Below are positions 14,050 to 23,863 of a stretch of 64,000 nucleotides of DNA, piece by piece. Every line of letters begins with the position of its first letter. The stretch's first letter is position 1. Both the position numbers and the translations under genes were made by a program. Below the pieces are notes generated by a model. That model had not been told where the DNA came from. It did not search any database and worked only from the letters and a program-made list of their open reading frames with translations. Source of the stretch: Lophium mytilinum (Eukaryota > Ascomycota > Dothideomycetes > Mytilinidiales > Mytilinidiaceae); the NCBI GenBank assembly GCA_010093605.1, contig MU004195.1, positions 1,445,736 to 1,509,735 of the forward strand. The letters are read 5' to 3'.

Positions 14050-15621
14050 ATGGACCCCCCGCAACCCCCGAGAAGAAAGCAGTTCAGGCCGCCCCAGCAA
14101 TACCTCTCCACCTACGCGCTCTCGCCCCACGCCCACCATCCACCCCTGGCCGACCACCAACAACAACAACCAGGCCCCGCGCACGCGCACTTCTCGCCCG
14201 CGTTCGCGCCGCCGCCCATCCCTACCCCAACACCGCAATACTTCCCACCACCTGCTCTAGCCTACGCGCAACCACCACCACCTCCACCGCCGCCGCAAGA
14301 CCCCGCCGTCTACAATACCGGCTTCCGCCCGCCGCCGCTGCAATGGCCGCAGTCGATCCCCGCGCACTCGCTGCGGCTGATGCGCGAGTACACGACCATC
14401 TGCAACTCGCCGGGCGTGCAGTCGCAGGGCGCGGTCGCGTTGGCGGATTTCAAGGTCTTCGGCATGGGCGTCATCACGCTGCATCATAAGATCGAGGATA
14501 TGTACCGCGCGCTGTGGCAAAGGGCGGGGGAGGAGGCGCGGAGGGATGTGGGGTGGGATTGGGTGGCCGAGGCGGAGGAGGGGGAGTGGGGGATTGAGAA
14601 GCAGTTTCGGCGGGCGAAGGCGGAGGTGGAGGTGCGGGAGCCGGTGCAGGTGCCGGTGCAGGAGCGCCCGAAGATGAAGAAGAGTGTGACGGCGAGGGGG
14701 CCGGATGGGGAGGGGGAGATGGAGTGGGTGTTTGATGGGGTGCGGTGGAGGCCTGTGGGGAGGGAAGGGGGGGAGGTGAAGAGGGATGGGGAGGGCGGGC
14801 ATAGGAGGAGGGAGAGTGGACATCATGGCGTGCGGAATGGGGAGCGTGGGAGCGCGAAGGGGCCGCCGATTGGGTTGTTTCCGCCGCCTGCTGTGGCGGG
14901 TTCGAAGATACATTCGCACGGCCAGGAGTTGCCGAAGAAAGTCAGAAAGCATAGGGCCAAGGAGGTGGATGGTACACACGGTGCAGCACAAGACACGGGT
15001 GGGGTCGCATCAGCGCTAGAAGCCTCAGGCGTGAAACAGAAGCATAGACGGAAGAGCCAGAAGATGAGGGACCCAGATGCGCCGAAGCATCCTAAATCGG
15101 CGTTCATCTTCTTCAATTCGACGGAGAATCGGCAGAAGCTAAAGGATGAGAACCCGGAGATGGTGTTCAGTAAGCTTTCTCTATTAGCCCTTATTGGAGA
15201 TTTTGATCTAACAATTCCCACAGAGGACATCGGAGCCCTGATGGGTGAACGATGGAAGACCATGCCAGCTGCCGAACGCGAAGGATATGAGAAGCAAGCT
15301 GCGGAAGAGAAGGAAAAATATCTAGCGGCGAAGGCAGCCTACATCCCAAAGGTTTCCGCGGATGCCAAGACCACGGGACTAAGTGCCAAGACCACGGGAT
15401 CAAATGTTAGGACACCAGGATCAAGTGTCAAGACGCCTAAATCGGTTATCACAATGGAAGATCAGGATGCTACCCCTAGCTGGCCTCATGTGAAAACTAC
15501 GTCCAATGGCAAGGCTAGCGGCATTCTAGGCCAAATTCCTCACCGGGTGCCTAACTATATGTCTGGTGTCCCTAGGGTTTTACCGAGTAACGATATGGAC
15601 GTTGATATGACGGATGGTTGA
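14050..15621 (+). CDS. HMG-box nuclear protein
   Basis: Probable DNA-binding or chromatin protein with one HMG box. Exons 14050..15169 and 15224..15621 give 505 aa. The first 90 residues are rich in Pro and Gln. A short conserved-looking block, ADFKVFGMGVITLHHKIEDM, follows at about residues 133-155; then comes a charged, Arg/Gly/Glu-rich linker. The HMG box starts at DPDAPKHPKSAFIFF (about residue 340) and continues ENRQKLKDENPEMVFKDIG, then ALMGERWKTMPAAEREGYE. The tail carries a small repeat, (K/R)TTGS(S/N)VKTPG-like, around residues 430-455. The 54 bp intron lies inside the box, is a multiple of three and contains no stop, so an unspliced reading stays open but inserts 18 residues into the DNA-binding fold. 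Downstream targets are unknown. Confidence 0.85.
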   Translation: MDPPQPPRRKQFRPPQQYLSTYALSPHAHHPPLADHQQQQPGPAHAHFSPAFAPPPIPTPTPQYFPPPALAYAQPPPPPPPPQDPAVYNTGFRPPPLQWPQSIPAHSLRLMREYTTICNSPGVQSQGAVALADFKVFGMGVITLHHKIEDMYRALWQRAGEEARRDVGWDWVAEAEEGEWGIEKQFRRAKAEVEVREPVQVPVQERPKMKKSVTARGPDGEGEMEWVFDGVRWRPVGREGGEVKRDGEGGHRRRESGHHGVRNGERGSAKGPPIGLFPPPAVAGSKIHSHGQELPKKVRKHRAKEVDGTHGAAQDTGGVASALEASGVKQKHRRKSQKMRDPDAPKHPKSAFIFFNSTENRQKLKDENPEMVFSKLSLLALIGDFDLTIPTEDIGALMGERWKTMPAAEREGYEKQAAEEKEKYLAAKAAYIPKVSADAKTTGLSAKTTGSNVRTPGSSVKTPKSVITMEDQDATPSWPHVKTTSNGKASGILGQIPHRVPNYMSGVPRVLPSNDMDVDMTDG

Positions 15622-16612
15622 TGCTAAGAGACAGAAGTCCGAGAAATCGATCTTGAGCATACACAGCACTGCACACGGAGTTCTGGCGCCGCAGAAAATG
15701 TGGAGGGGGTATGGACGGTTTGGTGATGGCATGCCTTCTTGCTTGGTATTGCGATTGCATACTTTGTTAACGTGTAAATAGTATATGAAGATACCCTGTA
15801 GACTTGTCTCATAGATCATCACGAGGCGCTTAATCAATGGGAAGAGCCTCTGAGCTCTTCACACATCTACACAATATCTTCCTTATCTCGCAAGCTCGTG
15901 GAGGGTCCATTCCGTGATTGCCTCAGAAAATCGAAAAGCCTAGACGTCTTTTTTGAGTAGCTTATGACCAATTTTAAACCTTCAGCCTCTCGTGCAATGG
16001 TTTTGATGGTCGAATGTTGGGTTTGAAAGCCTTTAGGTGCATGTTCGGGTTCCATATATGTTCGTACTTCCCGAAGTACGAACGGGGGGTAAGCGCAGGC
16101 GGACTTAGGCGGCACTAGGGGCCTCCCTTATCTATAATTTAGCTTACAGCCTACTTAAGGGCATTTTTTATAATAATTAGCTCTATACATGCCCGGGTTT
16201 AGAAAGCTTTTTCTCAACCAGTCGCCGTACGGTCTTCTAAGCCGGATCCCATTTCGCCAAATGCCACCCAGAGGGGAACCAGAACTCTATCACTCTCACA
16301 CGACGAAAATGTCCGATTTCTCCACATGTATCTATGACATTTGGATTGCGGTCCCGTCGCGGTTGATATTTGCGCTCTGTTTCGTCGAGATTTGTACTTG
16401 TTCGGAAGCACGTACCGCACGCTTCGCTATAAAAAAACAGTCAGTCTAGCCTCTCCCAAAGATTTTTGTCAATCTATAATCAATTTTGATTGAGTCCAAG
16501 AAATGTTAGCAAAACGATAACGGGCATGTTTAGAACTGAGCACTTGATGTGCCAGCAAATTACGCAACATATGAGAGAGCCTCCAAGTCAAATACAGAAA
16601 TTGAAGGGTATC
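15622..16612. other. Intergenic, AT-rich, possible mobile-element remnant
   Basis: Contains a perfect hairpin at 16060-16083. After it comes a compositionally different AT-rich stretch (poly-T and TATAATAATTAG near 16166-16182) flanked by GC-rich words. A minus ORF at 15867-16115 shows no recognisable domain. The mix of hairpin and AT-rich DNA resembles a decayed transposon edge, but I see no transposase. Confidence 0.35.
16060..16083. repeat. Perfect inverted repeat (11-bp arms, 2-bp loop)
   Basis: Arms GTTCGTACTTC and GAAGTACGAAC are separated by CC. The match is exact on inspection. The role is unknown; candidates are a transposon terminus, a protein-binding palindrome or chance. Confidence 0.7.
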
Positions 16613-17623
16613 TTACCATTCAAGTTCCTTCTCTGTCACATCGGGCCCCTTCATACCACACTTTGGACAAACTTTATTCCGAGTTCTGTGCTGGAGAACG
16701 ACGATGCTCATCGCGACTCTTTGGCTAGGAAAGAAGCACTCGTCCCAGTTTCGATTCAGATCGATTACTTTTTGCGTTCCAGAATCGACAATAACGAATT
16801 CCCCAAGATCGATTTTTAACGGATTTGTATTGTGAGTTTCGCAGTTAGCCCTCAATACTGCAATCAAGGCCTTGGCAGACCTGACGAATTCCAGGTGGAA
16901 CGGGCTGTATCTTCCGAAAGCGTCCATGAAATAAACCGGCTGCTGTCGATCAACCTGGGGCGGTATGCGAGTAATGAACCTCTGAATATCCATGACCGCC
17001 TGGAAGACCTGGATGTTCACTCGCAGCACTTGAGCCGTTGCCTCAATGAGTTGCCTCCCCTGCTGCACCACCGTGGTGACATTATCCGACACCGCCGTCA
17101 ACCTCGCCATCCATGAAGCTGACACATACTGAACCATTCCCATCAGCGTCTTGTGATTCTCCTCTTGCTTCCGCGCATGCAACGCGATACTCCCCATCTG
17201 CACCGTCAGCAACAACACCTCAATCGCCCCCGTATGCCCCCTCAAATCCGCCTTAAACGTCTCCAAATCCTCCTTCTTACACACCGCCCACTTCATCTTC
17301 ATCCATCCATCCTTGGTCCTCTTCCCGGATCCCCCAGTTCTTAGATGCGGCTGATACTTCGCTGCCTTATCCCAGAACCCGTCGATCGTCCGCTGACACT
17401 GCGCCGCCGCCTGCTGCAGCGCAATCCGCTCCGCATTCTGGGAGTCGTGCAGCTCGACACGCTTGACGCGGAGAAGGGCGCTCTCGAGGGTATAGAGCTC
17501 GTGGAGGAGTTCTCGGTATTGGGTGCCTGAGCAGCTGCTGGAACGCAGGGCGTCGATGACGGTGGAGGTGAGTTTGAGGGCCGCGAGGAAGTCGCCGACG
17601 GAGAAGCCGAAGCCGATGGACAT
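16613..17623 (-). CDS. ULD-type (ubiquitin-like domain) fungal protein with STAND-like N-terminus
   Basis: Uncharacterised Pezizomycotina family, at least 336 aa. The N-terminus FGFSVGDFLAALKLTSTVID, with ELLHELYTLESALL following, is the helical leader found on many fungal NLR/STAND-like and ULD proteins. The second half, QPVYFMDAFGRYSPFHLEF through RNWDECFFPSQRVAMSIVV, matches the ubiquitin-like ULD_2 pattern. It ends in CPKCGMKG, the first half of a Cys pair that relatives usually complete with a second CxxC. A GTAAGA donor directly before the stop suggests a short terminal exon between about 16440 and 16560 that I could not settle, so the true C-terminus may be longer than shown. The leader probably mediates protein contacts; no enzymatic motif is present. 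Confidence 0.75.
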   Translation of the reverse strand: MSIGFGFSVGDFLAALKLTSTVIDALRSSSCSGTQYRELLHELYTLESALLRVKRVELHDSQNAERIALQQAAAQCQRTIDGFWDKAAKYQPHLRTGGSGKRTKDGWMKMKWAVCKKEDLETFKADLRGHTGAIEVLLLTVQMGSIALHARKQEENHKTLMGMVQYVSASWMARLTAVSDNVTTVVQQGRQLIEATAQVLRVNIQVFQAVMDIQRFITRIPPQVDRQQPVYFMDAFGRYSPFHLEFVRSAKALIAVLRANCETHNTNPLKIDLGEFVIVDSGTQKVIDLNRNWDECFFPSQRVAMSIVVLQHRTRNKVCPKCGMKGPDVTEKELEW

Positions 17624-18156
17624 GGTGAGGGCTCAGAGAAGAGGCATCGTGATGGGGGAAGGGGGAGAGGGGAGGAGAGGAGTGGTGATGTGGGAGGTGT
17701 TGAGGTGTGAGGCTGTGGCTGTGTGGGCGTACAGTATGCATATGCATATGCAAAGCCTTGCGGCGAGGCTGACTTGGTGACGTGGTGGAAGGCTTGGTAG
17801 AATGGAGTTGTTGGATTGGAGGAAAGCAGGGAGGGCCTTTTCTTTTGGATCGGGGCTGCTTGGAGGTGCCTGTTGGCCACTGATCAAAGACCTTTAAATG
17901 GAATATTCCTGTGGTAGTTCTACTTCCAATGTCATTGTCGTATTCACATGATCTCAAATACGTAGACTGTGCTCTGGAATTGATACTGCTAAGTGTTAGT
18001 ACAAATCATTGGAGTTCTTTGTATCACAACGCTTGAATAACTACAGAACTCGTCAGACTGTCATCGGATATATACAGTAACTGTAGTAAATGCAACAATA
18101 CAAGAGCGCCAGCGTAAGAAACCGTTAAATATAGAGCAATCGCATTACTTAACGCC
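17624..18156. other. Intergenic
   Basis: Holds the promoter of the ULD-type gene (including the alternating GCATATGCATATGCA word near 17737) and the 3' region of the surface-protein gene. No gene recognised. Confidence 0.45.
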
Positions 18157-19260
18157 TCATGGGGCCTCGTACATCTGCCGCGTCTGCCCTGGAGCCTCGT
18201 ATAACGGCCTTGTCTGTCCTGGAGCTTCATAAACTGATCCTGTCTGTCGTGGAACTTCATATATCGGCCGTGTCTGTCCTGGAACCTCATACCTCGTCGG
18301 GGCGGGCGTTCCTAATGCCTCGTAAACTACCTCACCATGCTGATTATATTGATTCGTTTCCGGTGTCCTCCCTTGCGGCGGTGGTGAAGGTGTCTGCGGC
18401 GGTACTAGTGTGGCCGCCGCCCAAGGCGTCATCTTGGCTGGATCATTTTTCCACTGCGGCGGTGACACAGGCGATACAGCACGAGGGCTTGGAGATATTG
18501 GCGTTGGACGTGGATTGAACGATGCTGGAGGGGGATTGTATGGTGGGACTGGAGGCATTGCATTCCTCCTTCGGTAGCGACGTCTGGCGCACATATAGCC
18601 AACCATAAGGGCGAAGATAACAGCGATGCCGCCTGCTACGCTAGCAATGATAGGGACCTTGTTGGTTTGGAAGGCTGACTGGGTAGGGTGTGACGATGCG
18701 GTCGGCGACGACGTAGACGATGTCGTTTGGCGAGTCGCAGTTGTTAGGAACCCATTCGCAGCAGTTGTAACGGCAGCGCCGGTTGCAGAGCTTGCAGCTC
18801 CTGTCAATGGCTGGGTTGCTGTTGGTGTCAAGCTTGTGTAATCATCAACGACGACCCCTTCGGCGAGCTCGAAGACCTGGGTGTCGTCGTTGCAGCATAC
18901 GCTTTGGGAGTTGTAGCAACAGTATCTGTTGCCGCCGCACGACACTACTTTCTGCCATTTCGACGCGTAGTCGCCTGTCTTGCAATGCTGGAGGCAGTTG
19001 GGCGAGTTCCAGTCCTTATCTGTGCATGCGCCGCGGAAGAAGTATCCGCCTTTTCCGAATTGACACAGGCCGTTGGACAGGCACAGATCGCCTTCGGCTG
19101 GTATACAACATGAGGAGAACTGGTCTCCGGTACAAGCCTGGTATGCGTAGTCCGTGGGGAATGAACCGTCGGGGTAGTAACAGGACGCGCTGATAGCAGG
19201 GATCGCGGAGAGGGCTACAGCGAGAATGACAATGGGGTTGGAAAGGAGGGAGCGATGCAT
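18157..19260 (-). CDS. Cys-rich single-pass surface protein with tyrosine-repeat cytoplasmic tail
   Basis: Intronless, 367 aa from the ATG at 19260, chosen because it directly precedes a clean signal peptide (LLSNPIVILAVALSAIPAIS, residues about 4-24). The ectodomain has about 18 cysteines in roughly 110 residues, including CCIPAEGDLCLSNGLC and YCCYNSQSVCC, the pattern of many fungal secreted/WSC-like small Cys domains, but no exact family is recognised. A Ser/Thr-rich stalk follows. Next is one transmembrane helix (IIASVAGGIAVIFALMVGYM) and an Arg-rich stop-transfer. The cytoplasmic part is Pro-rich and ends in five YEVPGQTRP-like units of ten residues, each centred on one Tyr. The topology resembles a cell-wall sensor. 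An in-frame ATG at 19320 would add 20 residues before the signal peptide. Confidence 0.82.
   Translation of the reverse strand: MHRSLLSNPIVILAVALSAIPAISASCYYPDGSFPTDYAYQACTGDQFSSCCIPAEGDLCLSNGLCQFGKGGYFFRGACTDKDWNSPNCLQHCKTGDYASKWQKVVSCGGNRYCCYNSQSVCCNDDTQVFELAEGVVVDDYTSLTPTATQPLTGAASSATGAAVTTAANGFLTTATRQTTSSTSSPTASSHPTQSAFQTNKVPIIASVAGGIAVIFALMVGYMCARRRYRRRNAMPPVPPYNPPPASFNPRPTPISPSPRAVSPVSPPQWKNDPAKMTPWAAATLVPPQTPSPPPQGRTPETNQYNQHGEVVYEALGTPAPTRYEVPGQTRPIYEVPRQTGSVYEAPGQTRPLYEAPGQTRQMYEAP
18165..18284. repeat. 30-bp coding minisatellite, four units
   Basis: Units begin at 18165, 18195, 18225 and 18255 (CCTCGTACAT / CCTCGTATAA / CTTCATAAAC / CTTCATATAT), with a partial unit after 18285. Each encodes ten residues of the surface-protein tail. 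Because the period is a multiple of three, copy-number change keeps the frame. Confidence 0.85.
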
Positions 19261-20166
19261 CGTGGAGACAGCGAAAGGGTTGAGTGGTAGAAAAGTTGAC
19301 GGCGATGGCGACATGAACAAAAATACGGAGGGACGGAGGGGAGAAGAATGTTTGTAGAAGAGCTAGAGTCAACCTTACAGTGCCTGCATCTCGCATCGTG
19401 TACCGCATGGTGGTGGCTGTAAAGACACTCCCAAGACATGCTTCCAAGTAACGCCAGCCTTGGTCCTATGCGCCCTGGGGTAATTCCGAGGCTGTGATAC
19501 GCTCACCGGGCGAGATATAGGATTAGTGCTCGTGGCTATGGACGGCCAGAGCCATGTGGAAAGCTTCTTTTGAAGATGAAGCTTGGCTAAAGCCTGCAAC
19601 CAATGTTCCAGCCCTGGACACTCTCCAAGCCTCAGGGATCACGTGGGGGTGAAAGACGTCCCCGGAGGCTACCCACCGTATCGTTCTACTCACGTATCGA
19701 GTCGCAGGGCGGGCTTAACATGAGGCTGGGTGTCATGGCCGACGGCGAGCTGTGTCGAGGTGCTGCCACCCCTCTCCGAGATTGTTCGAAAGTGCAAACG
19801 AGGTGTCTGTCGAGCACCAGATGGCATGCTTAGCTACGTTCCTTGTCGTGATTCCGGTGTCGGAATGTGCTCAGAATTGACGAGTTGAACGCGTGAAAAC
19901 GCCAAAGCTACGATGCTTGTGGTCATAAGAGGCGGCCCCTGGCTGCAAGGATGGGATTGGCTCGGGAGCTAGGCCAATTGCACAGAGAGGAATATTCTTA
20001 ATCAGCACGGGGATTCTTTACACCACCATCTCTTCTTATCCTTCGTCTCATCTTCACCGTCTCTGAGACTGTTAGAGCGTCCTTCACAACGTCGATTCTC
20101 TCGTATGGCTCCAAATGCTAATTCCAATAGTATCATCATGGTTCTATTTTCTCTTTAACTTGGTAT
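19261..20166. other. Intergenic: promoter of the surface-protein gene
   Basis: About 0.9 kb without a supported gene. It separates the surface-protein gene from the metabolic cluster, which starts with the dehydrogenase 3' end at 20167. Confidence 0.45.
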
Positions 20167-21325
20167 CTAATTTTGCACGCCTTCGATGATCACCTTGATC
20201 ACGCTCTCCTTTCCTTGCCTTACTAGCTCGAATGCCTGTTCTGCCTCCTCAAACTTAAATCTGTTTGTGATGAGACGCTTGACGTCAATTTTACCGCTCG
20301 CCACAAGATCCACTGCGGTGGGGTAGCAGCCGGTTGTATAACGAATGGAACCACGGATAGTAAGGTCGCGGATGCAAGCGGTTGTGATAGGGATCGTAAC
20401 ATTCTCCTTGCCCATGCCAGCTTGGACATACATACCGCCCTTCTTTGCCAGGTTGATACCCGTCTGAATGCAGCTCTCGGCGCCGGTGGCCTCGATGACC
20501 ACATCAGGGCCCTCTCCGAGGTTGAATTCGTCCTTTATCATTTGGGCGAGCTTGACGCTCCAGTCATCGGCAGACACGTCCGCCGGCTTCGCAGGCGGTA
20601 GGAAGACACCATCGGCACCAAAAGTCTTCGCAAACTCAAGTCGAGACTTGCTAATGTCCACACCTATGACCTTCTTTGCCGAGTAGGATTTCGAAACAGC
20701 CTGGCATAGGACACCGATGGGTCCACAGCCGAAAACTACTATCGTCTGGTTCGCACGAACTTTCCCGACTTTGGTGATCTGCACTGCAACAGCGACAGGC
20801 TCAACCATGGCGCCTTGCTCCAGGTCCATGTGGTCCGGGAGTGGCACGCAGTAGTCCGCTGCGACAATGTAGTACTTTGAAAGAGTTCCGTCATGGGGAG
20901 GAGTGGCAGCAAAGACTGTATCTGGGCAAAGGTTGTAGGAGCCGGAGCGGCAGTAATTACAGTGGCGACAAGGAACTCCAGGTTCAATTGCAACGCGATC
21001 TCCGATCTTGAGGTTCTTGACTGCTGATCCGACCTCAACAACCGTGCCAGCGGACTCGTGGCCTAGGATGATTGGAGATTTAAGGATGAAGTCTAACTTG
21101 TAGTCAGCACCTACACTATCTATTTCCTCCGAAAGAACTCATTATACCTCCGATACGTCCTCTTTGCCAGTAATGTACATCACTTCCGCAGATACCAGTT
21201 TGACCGATGTGGATTCGCACATCCCAAGCATCTCTCAGTTTAGGAACTGGGCGTTCTTCGATGGCGCAGTCCTTGATGGCGCGAAGCACGAACGCTGGGT
21301 TCGTTTCAATTTTTTGTGTCGCCAT
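20167..21325 (-). CDS. Zinc-dependent polyol dehydrogenase (sorbitol/xylitol dehydrogenase family)
   Basis: Medium-chain NAD-dependent dehydrogenase that oxidises a polyol to a ketose (for example xylitol to D-xylulose). Exons join(21325..21148, 21092..20167); the 55 bp intron is phase 1 and joins RIG to [16 protein letters not shown], giving 367 aa, the usual length. Catalytic zinc ligands lie in [10 protein letters not shown] and LGHE. The structural zinc cluster is [16 protein letters not shown]. The Rossmann loop GCGPIGVLC is followed by VIGVDIS; the Asp there is typical of NAD over NADP preference. VEPVAVAVQ is intact. Sequence does not separate xylitol, sorbitol and L-arabitol specificity. 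It leads the 20-30 kb sugar cluster; a TTGTCCGC element sits 334 bp upstream of its ATG. Confidence 0.9.
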
Positions 21326-22226
21326 TGTGTAGAGATTTACAAGGCAAGTAGGTGGGTATCACGAGATCTCTCCGTAGTGATAAATTGTGTTGAAAGATAT
21401 AGTCTAGCTATCGGAGAAAGATGTAGGACTGTGTGTCCTTAACTAACGAGAGCAAAAGATTCACAAAGCTACCACGAAACTTCCAGACCCGCACCACGCG
21501 CGCGCTCACGGATTCCTAGGGACCAGCAAACAACGCGCTCTTGACTCCGCGACCCCTCACTTGACCGGGGCATCCACCCCTCGACTAGCGACTCGCACAA
21601 CGTGCTCGCAATGGCCACCACTGAGTCAAGTAATGAGCTGCGTGACCGACGGGGGTTGTTGTCCGCTCCGCACAGCACCGAAACTGCGGGTCCAAGCAAG
21701 GCGGAGCGCCCCATCCGGAGCATTCTATCCCCGCATCTGCTAGACGATATCACGTGAGATCTGACTCGCGCCCCAAGTGCTCCAGGGACGTGACGACTCG
21801 TTTTACCTGAGTAGCGTCATATAGCAAGGATTTGGTCGAGCGTAGAAAGGACATTGCCAACTAATATGTCTTAGTACTCGAAGGGCTTCCTCGGTACTTC
21901 GTACTGACAGACACGTAGAAGACACTCCGGAGCATCCCATGGTAATAGTCGAGAAAGGTCGACATATCTGTAAACCCAAAGCTTCAATTTGAGTTAGCGG
22001 AAGTGTCTGCAAAGTAGTCCCCTAATGTATTTGTTTTCCTGAGGTGCTTAAGAGGTCTATATCTACTTCCACAGCATCATGAATTGAGAAACAGTACAGT
22101 CAAGATCCAAGAGACAAATGAAGATCATGTAGAATTCATTTCTAGGTAGAACATTTACATGAAGCTATTTATGTCCTTTTAGGACATAGAAACCAGAACG
22201 CCTATCTACCGAAAAGAATCCACTGT
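21326..22226. promoter_or_regulatory. Promoter region of polyol dehydrogenase, with TTGTCCGC element
   Basis: TTGTCCGC at 21659-21666 is the same core found in the two divergent promoters of the cluster. A CGG..CCG-rich patch lies at about 21700-21720. The remainder, toward 22226, is the 3' region of the SDR gene and is AT-richer. No ORF here looks real. Confidence 0.45.
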
Positions 22227-23090
22227 CTAGCGGCAAGTGTAACCGCCATCCACAACCAGATCGCAGCCAGTGGTGTATGTGCTGGCATTGCTTGCCAGAT
22301 ACAGGTACGCGGCCTTCAACTCCCTTGGGTCCGCATCACGCTTCATCGGCGTCAAGCTGTACCATTCCTCTTTCATTTCGAAAGCACAGTCGCCTGAGAT
22401 GGCGGTATCAATGTATCCAGGGCTGACGCTGTTGACCCTTGCGAACTTCACCCACTCCACGGCCAAGGACTTGGCGAGATGAATGACACCAGCCTTACAC
22501 GCGTTGTAGCAAGCCTGCTCCTGTGGCACATTGGCAGCGTGACCAGACATCGACGCAGTGAAGATGACATTCCCAGAGCCCTGCTTTCGGAAGATCTCGC
22601 CGGCAACACGGGCGCAGAAGTAGGCTCCGCTGAAGTCGATATCTACGACACGGTGCCAATCCTCCAGCTTGTCGTCGAGACCACCCTTCTTGGAGGGAAT
22701 ACCGGCGTTGGCGATCATAACGTCTAGTCGTCCGAAGTCCTTCACGACAGCGTCGGTTTGTGCCTGCACTTGATCGAACACTGAGACGTCGCATTGGTAG
22801 GCTTTGACCTTGACACCGAAGTCTTTTGCAATTGTCGCGGCGAGCTTCTCGCATTGAGTAGACTTGTAGTACCAGAGAGCGATCTAGAGATGTTAGTCGC
22901 CTGCACAAATTGGAGGCGAGGGATATCTCACGTCTGCACCAGCCTCTGCGAGTCCTCGAGCAACTTCATACCCGATCCCACCTGATCCTCCTGTAATGAT
23001 GACCACTTTTCCATGCATGTCGAACATCTTGAAAACACTGTCCGACAGCTCAGGGGCGGGCCATCGGATGCTTTGAGGAGCAGCACCCAT
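22227..23090 (-). CDS. SDR reductase, L-xylulose/sorbose reductase (NADP mannitol dehydrogenase) type
   Basis: Short-chain dehydrogenase of the group that includes fungal L-xylulose reductases, Sou1-type sorbose reductases and NADP mannitol dehydrogenases; it would interconvert a ketose and a polyol in the cytosol. Exons join(23090..22932, 22883..22227); the 48 bp intron (branch GACTAAC) is phase 0; 271 aa. Cofactor loop TGGSGGIG, NAG in MIANAGIP, catalytic Ser in FTASMSGH, and YNACKAG (Tyr-x3-Lys) are all present. The C-terminus GCDLVVDGGYTCR is typical of the group. Divergent from the sugar transporter over 773 bp. Closely related to the second SDR at 26957, sharing an intron at the same place. 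Confidence 0.9.
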
Positions 23091-23863
23091 TTCGATGTGT
23101 GTTTGAGGCGAAAAGGAATTTGTCGATTGATGAGTAGAGGCTGTCTTGACGTTTGTGTTTACGATGAGACAAATGCGATATTGAGACTTGGAGAAAGAGA
23201 TTCAGAAGGACTTCAACAGCATATATGCACAGAAATATGGATACTCAACGGAAAGCAGCCAACGGCAGCTTTTGCGAACTCGTACTTCCCCGACTCACCT
23301 GCACGAAACCCATACACTCTCTATCACGAGCCAGCTACAACGACCATCTCACATGACAAGCGGGACGGATTCTATCGTGCGAGGACGAAAGAAGATTGTG
23401 GTGTTGACGGACAACACGGCACGTCGCAGAGCGGAAAGAGTTGTCCGCTTATTACGGACGACTCTCTCCGCTTACGGGACCAGGCCTGTAACGGGCCAAA
23501 CCATCGACACTGGTCTTCATTCCCCATACGAAAGCTCGATTTAGCGCTCCAGACTCACCAATCGGTGCTATTCAAGCGTCATGTCAGGAGACTCCATGCG
23601 ATCTCCCATGGGGTCCCCGCCATGTCAGCCTCATCGCCACTGCGGAAACGTGGGTAAACCGCACTTGATGCCGAACGCCTGGAATCTGGATGCTGCGCGT
23701 GTACGACTCGCCGCCACGCTTGGGTGTTCTTCATAAAGGGGTCGTGATACCTCTGCGATTTGAGAACATTTGACATTCAATCATCTTCTACCCTCGAATC
23801 TTTTCTTCCTCTGATTGAAAGAGATTTCATTTTGTTCTCTTCCTTCACCAGTCGTCACTCGTC
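23091..23863. promoter_or_regulatory. Divergent promoter of SDR and sugar transporter with clustered CGGAC/GTCCG elements
   Basis: Within 23408-23461 there are CGGACAA (23408-23414), TTGTCCGC (23441-23448) and CGGACGA (23455-23461). The last two form an inverted pair with GTCCG and CGGAC arms 7 bp apart. CGG-type half-sites in inverted pairs are the usual target of Zn2Cys6 dimers, and one such regulator is encoded in the same cluster. Binding is inference. Confidence 0.55.

Noticed and set aside
14257-14991. A 244-codon His/Arg/Leu-rich ORF antisense to the HMG-box gene
   Set aside because: Shadow of the GC-rich, Gly/Glu/Arg-coding linker; no domain.
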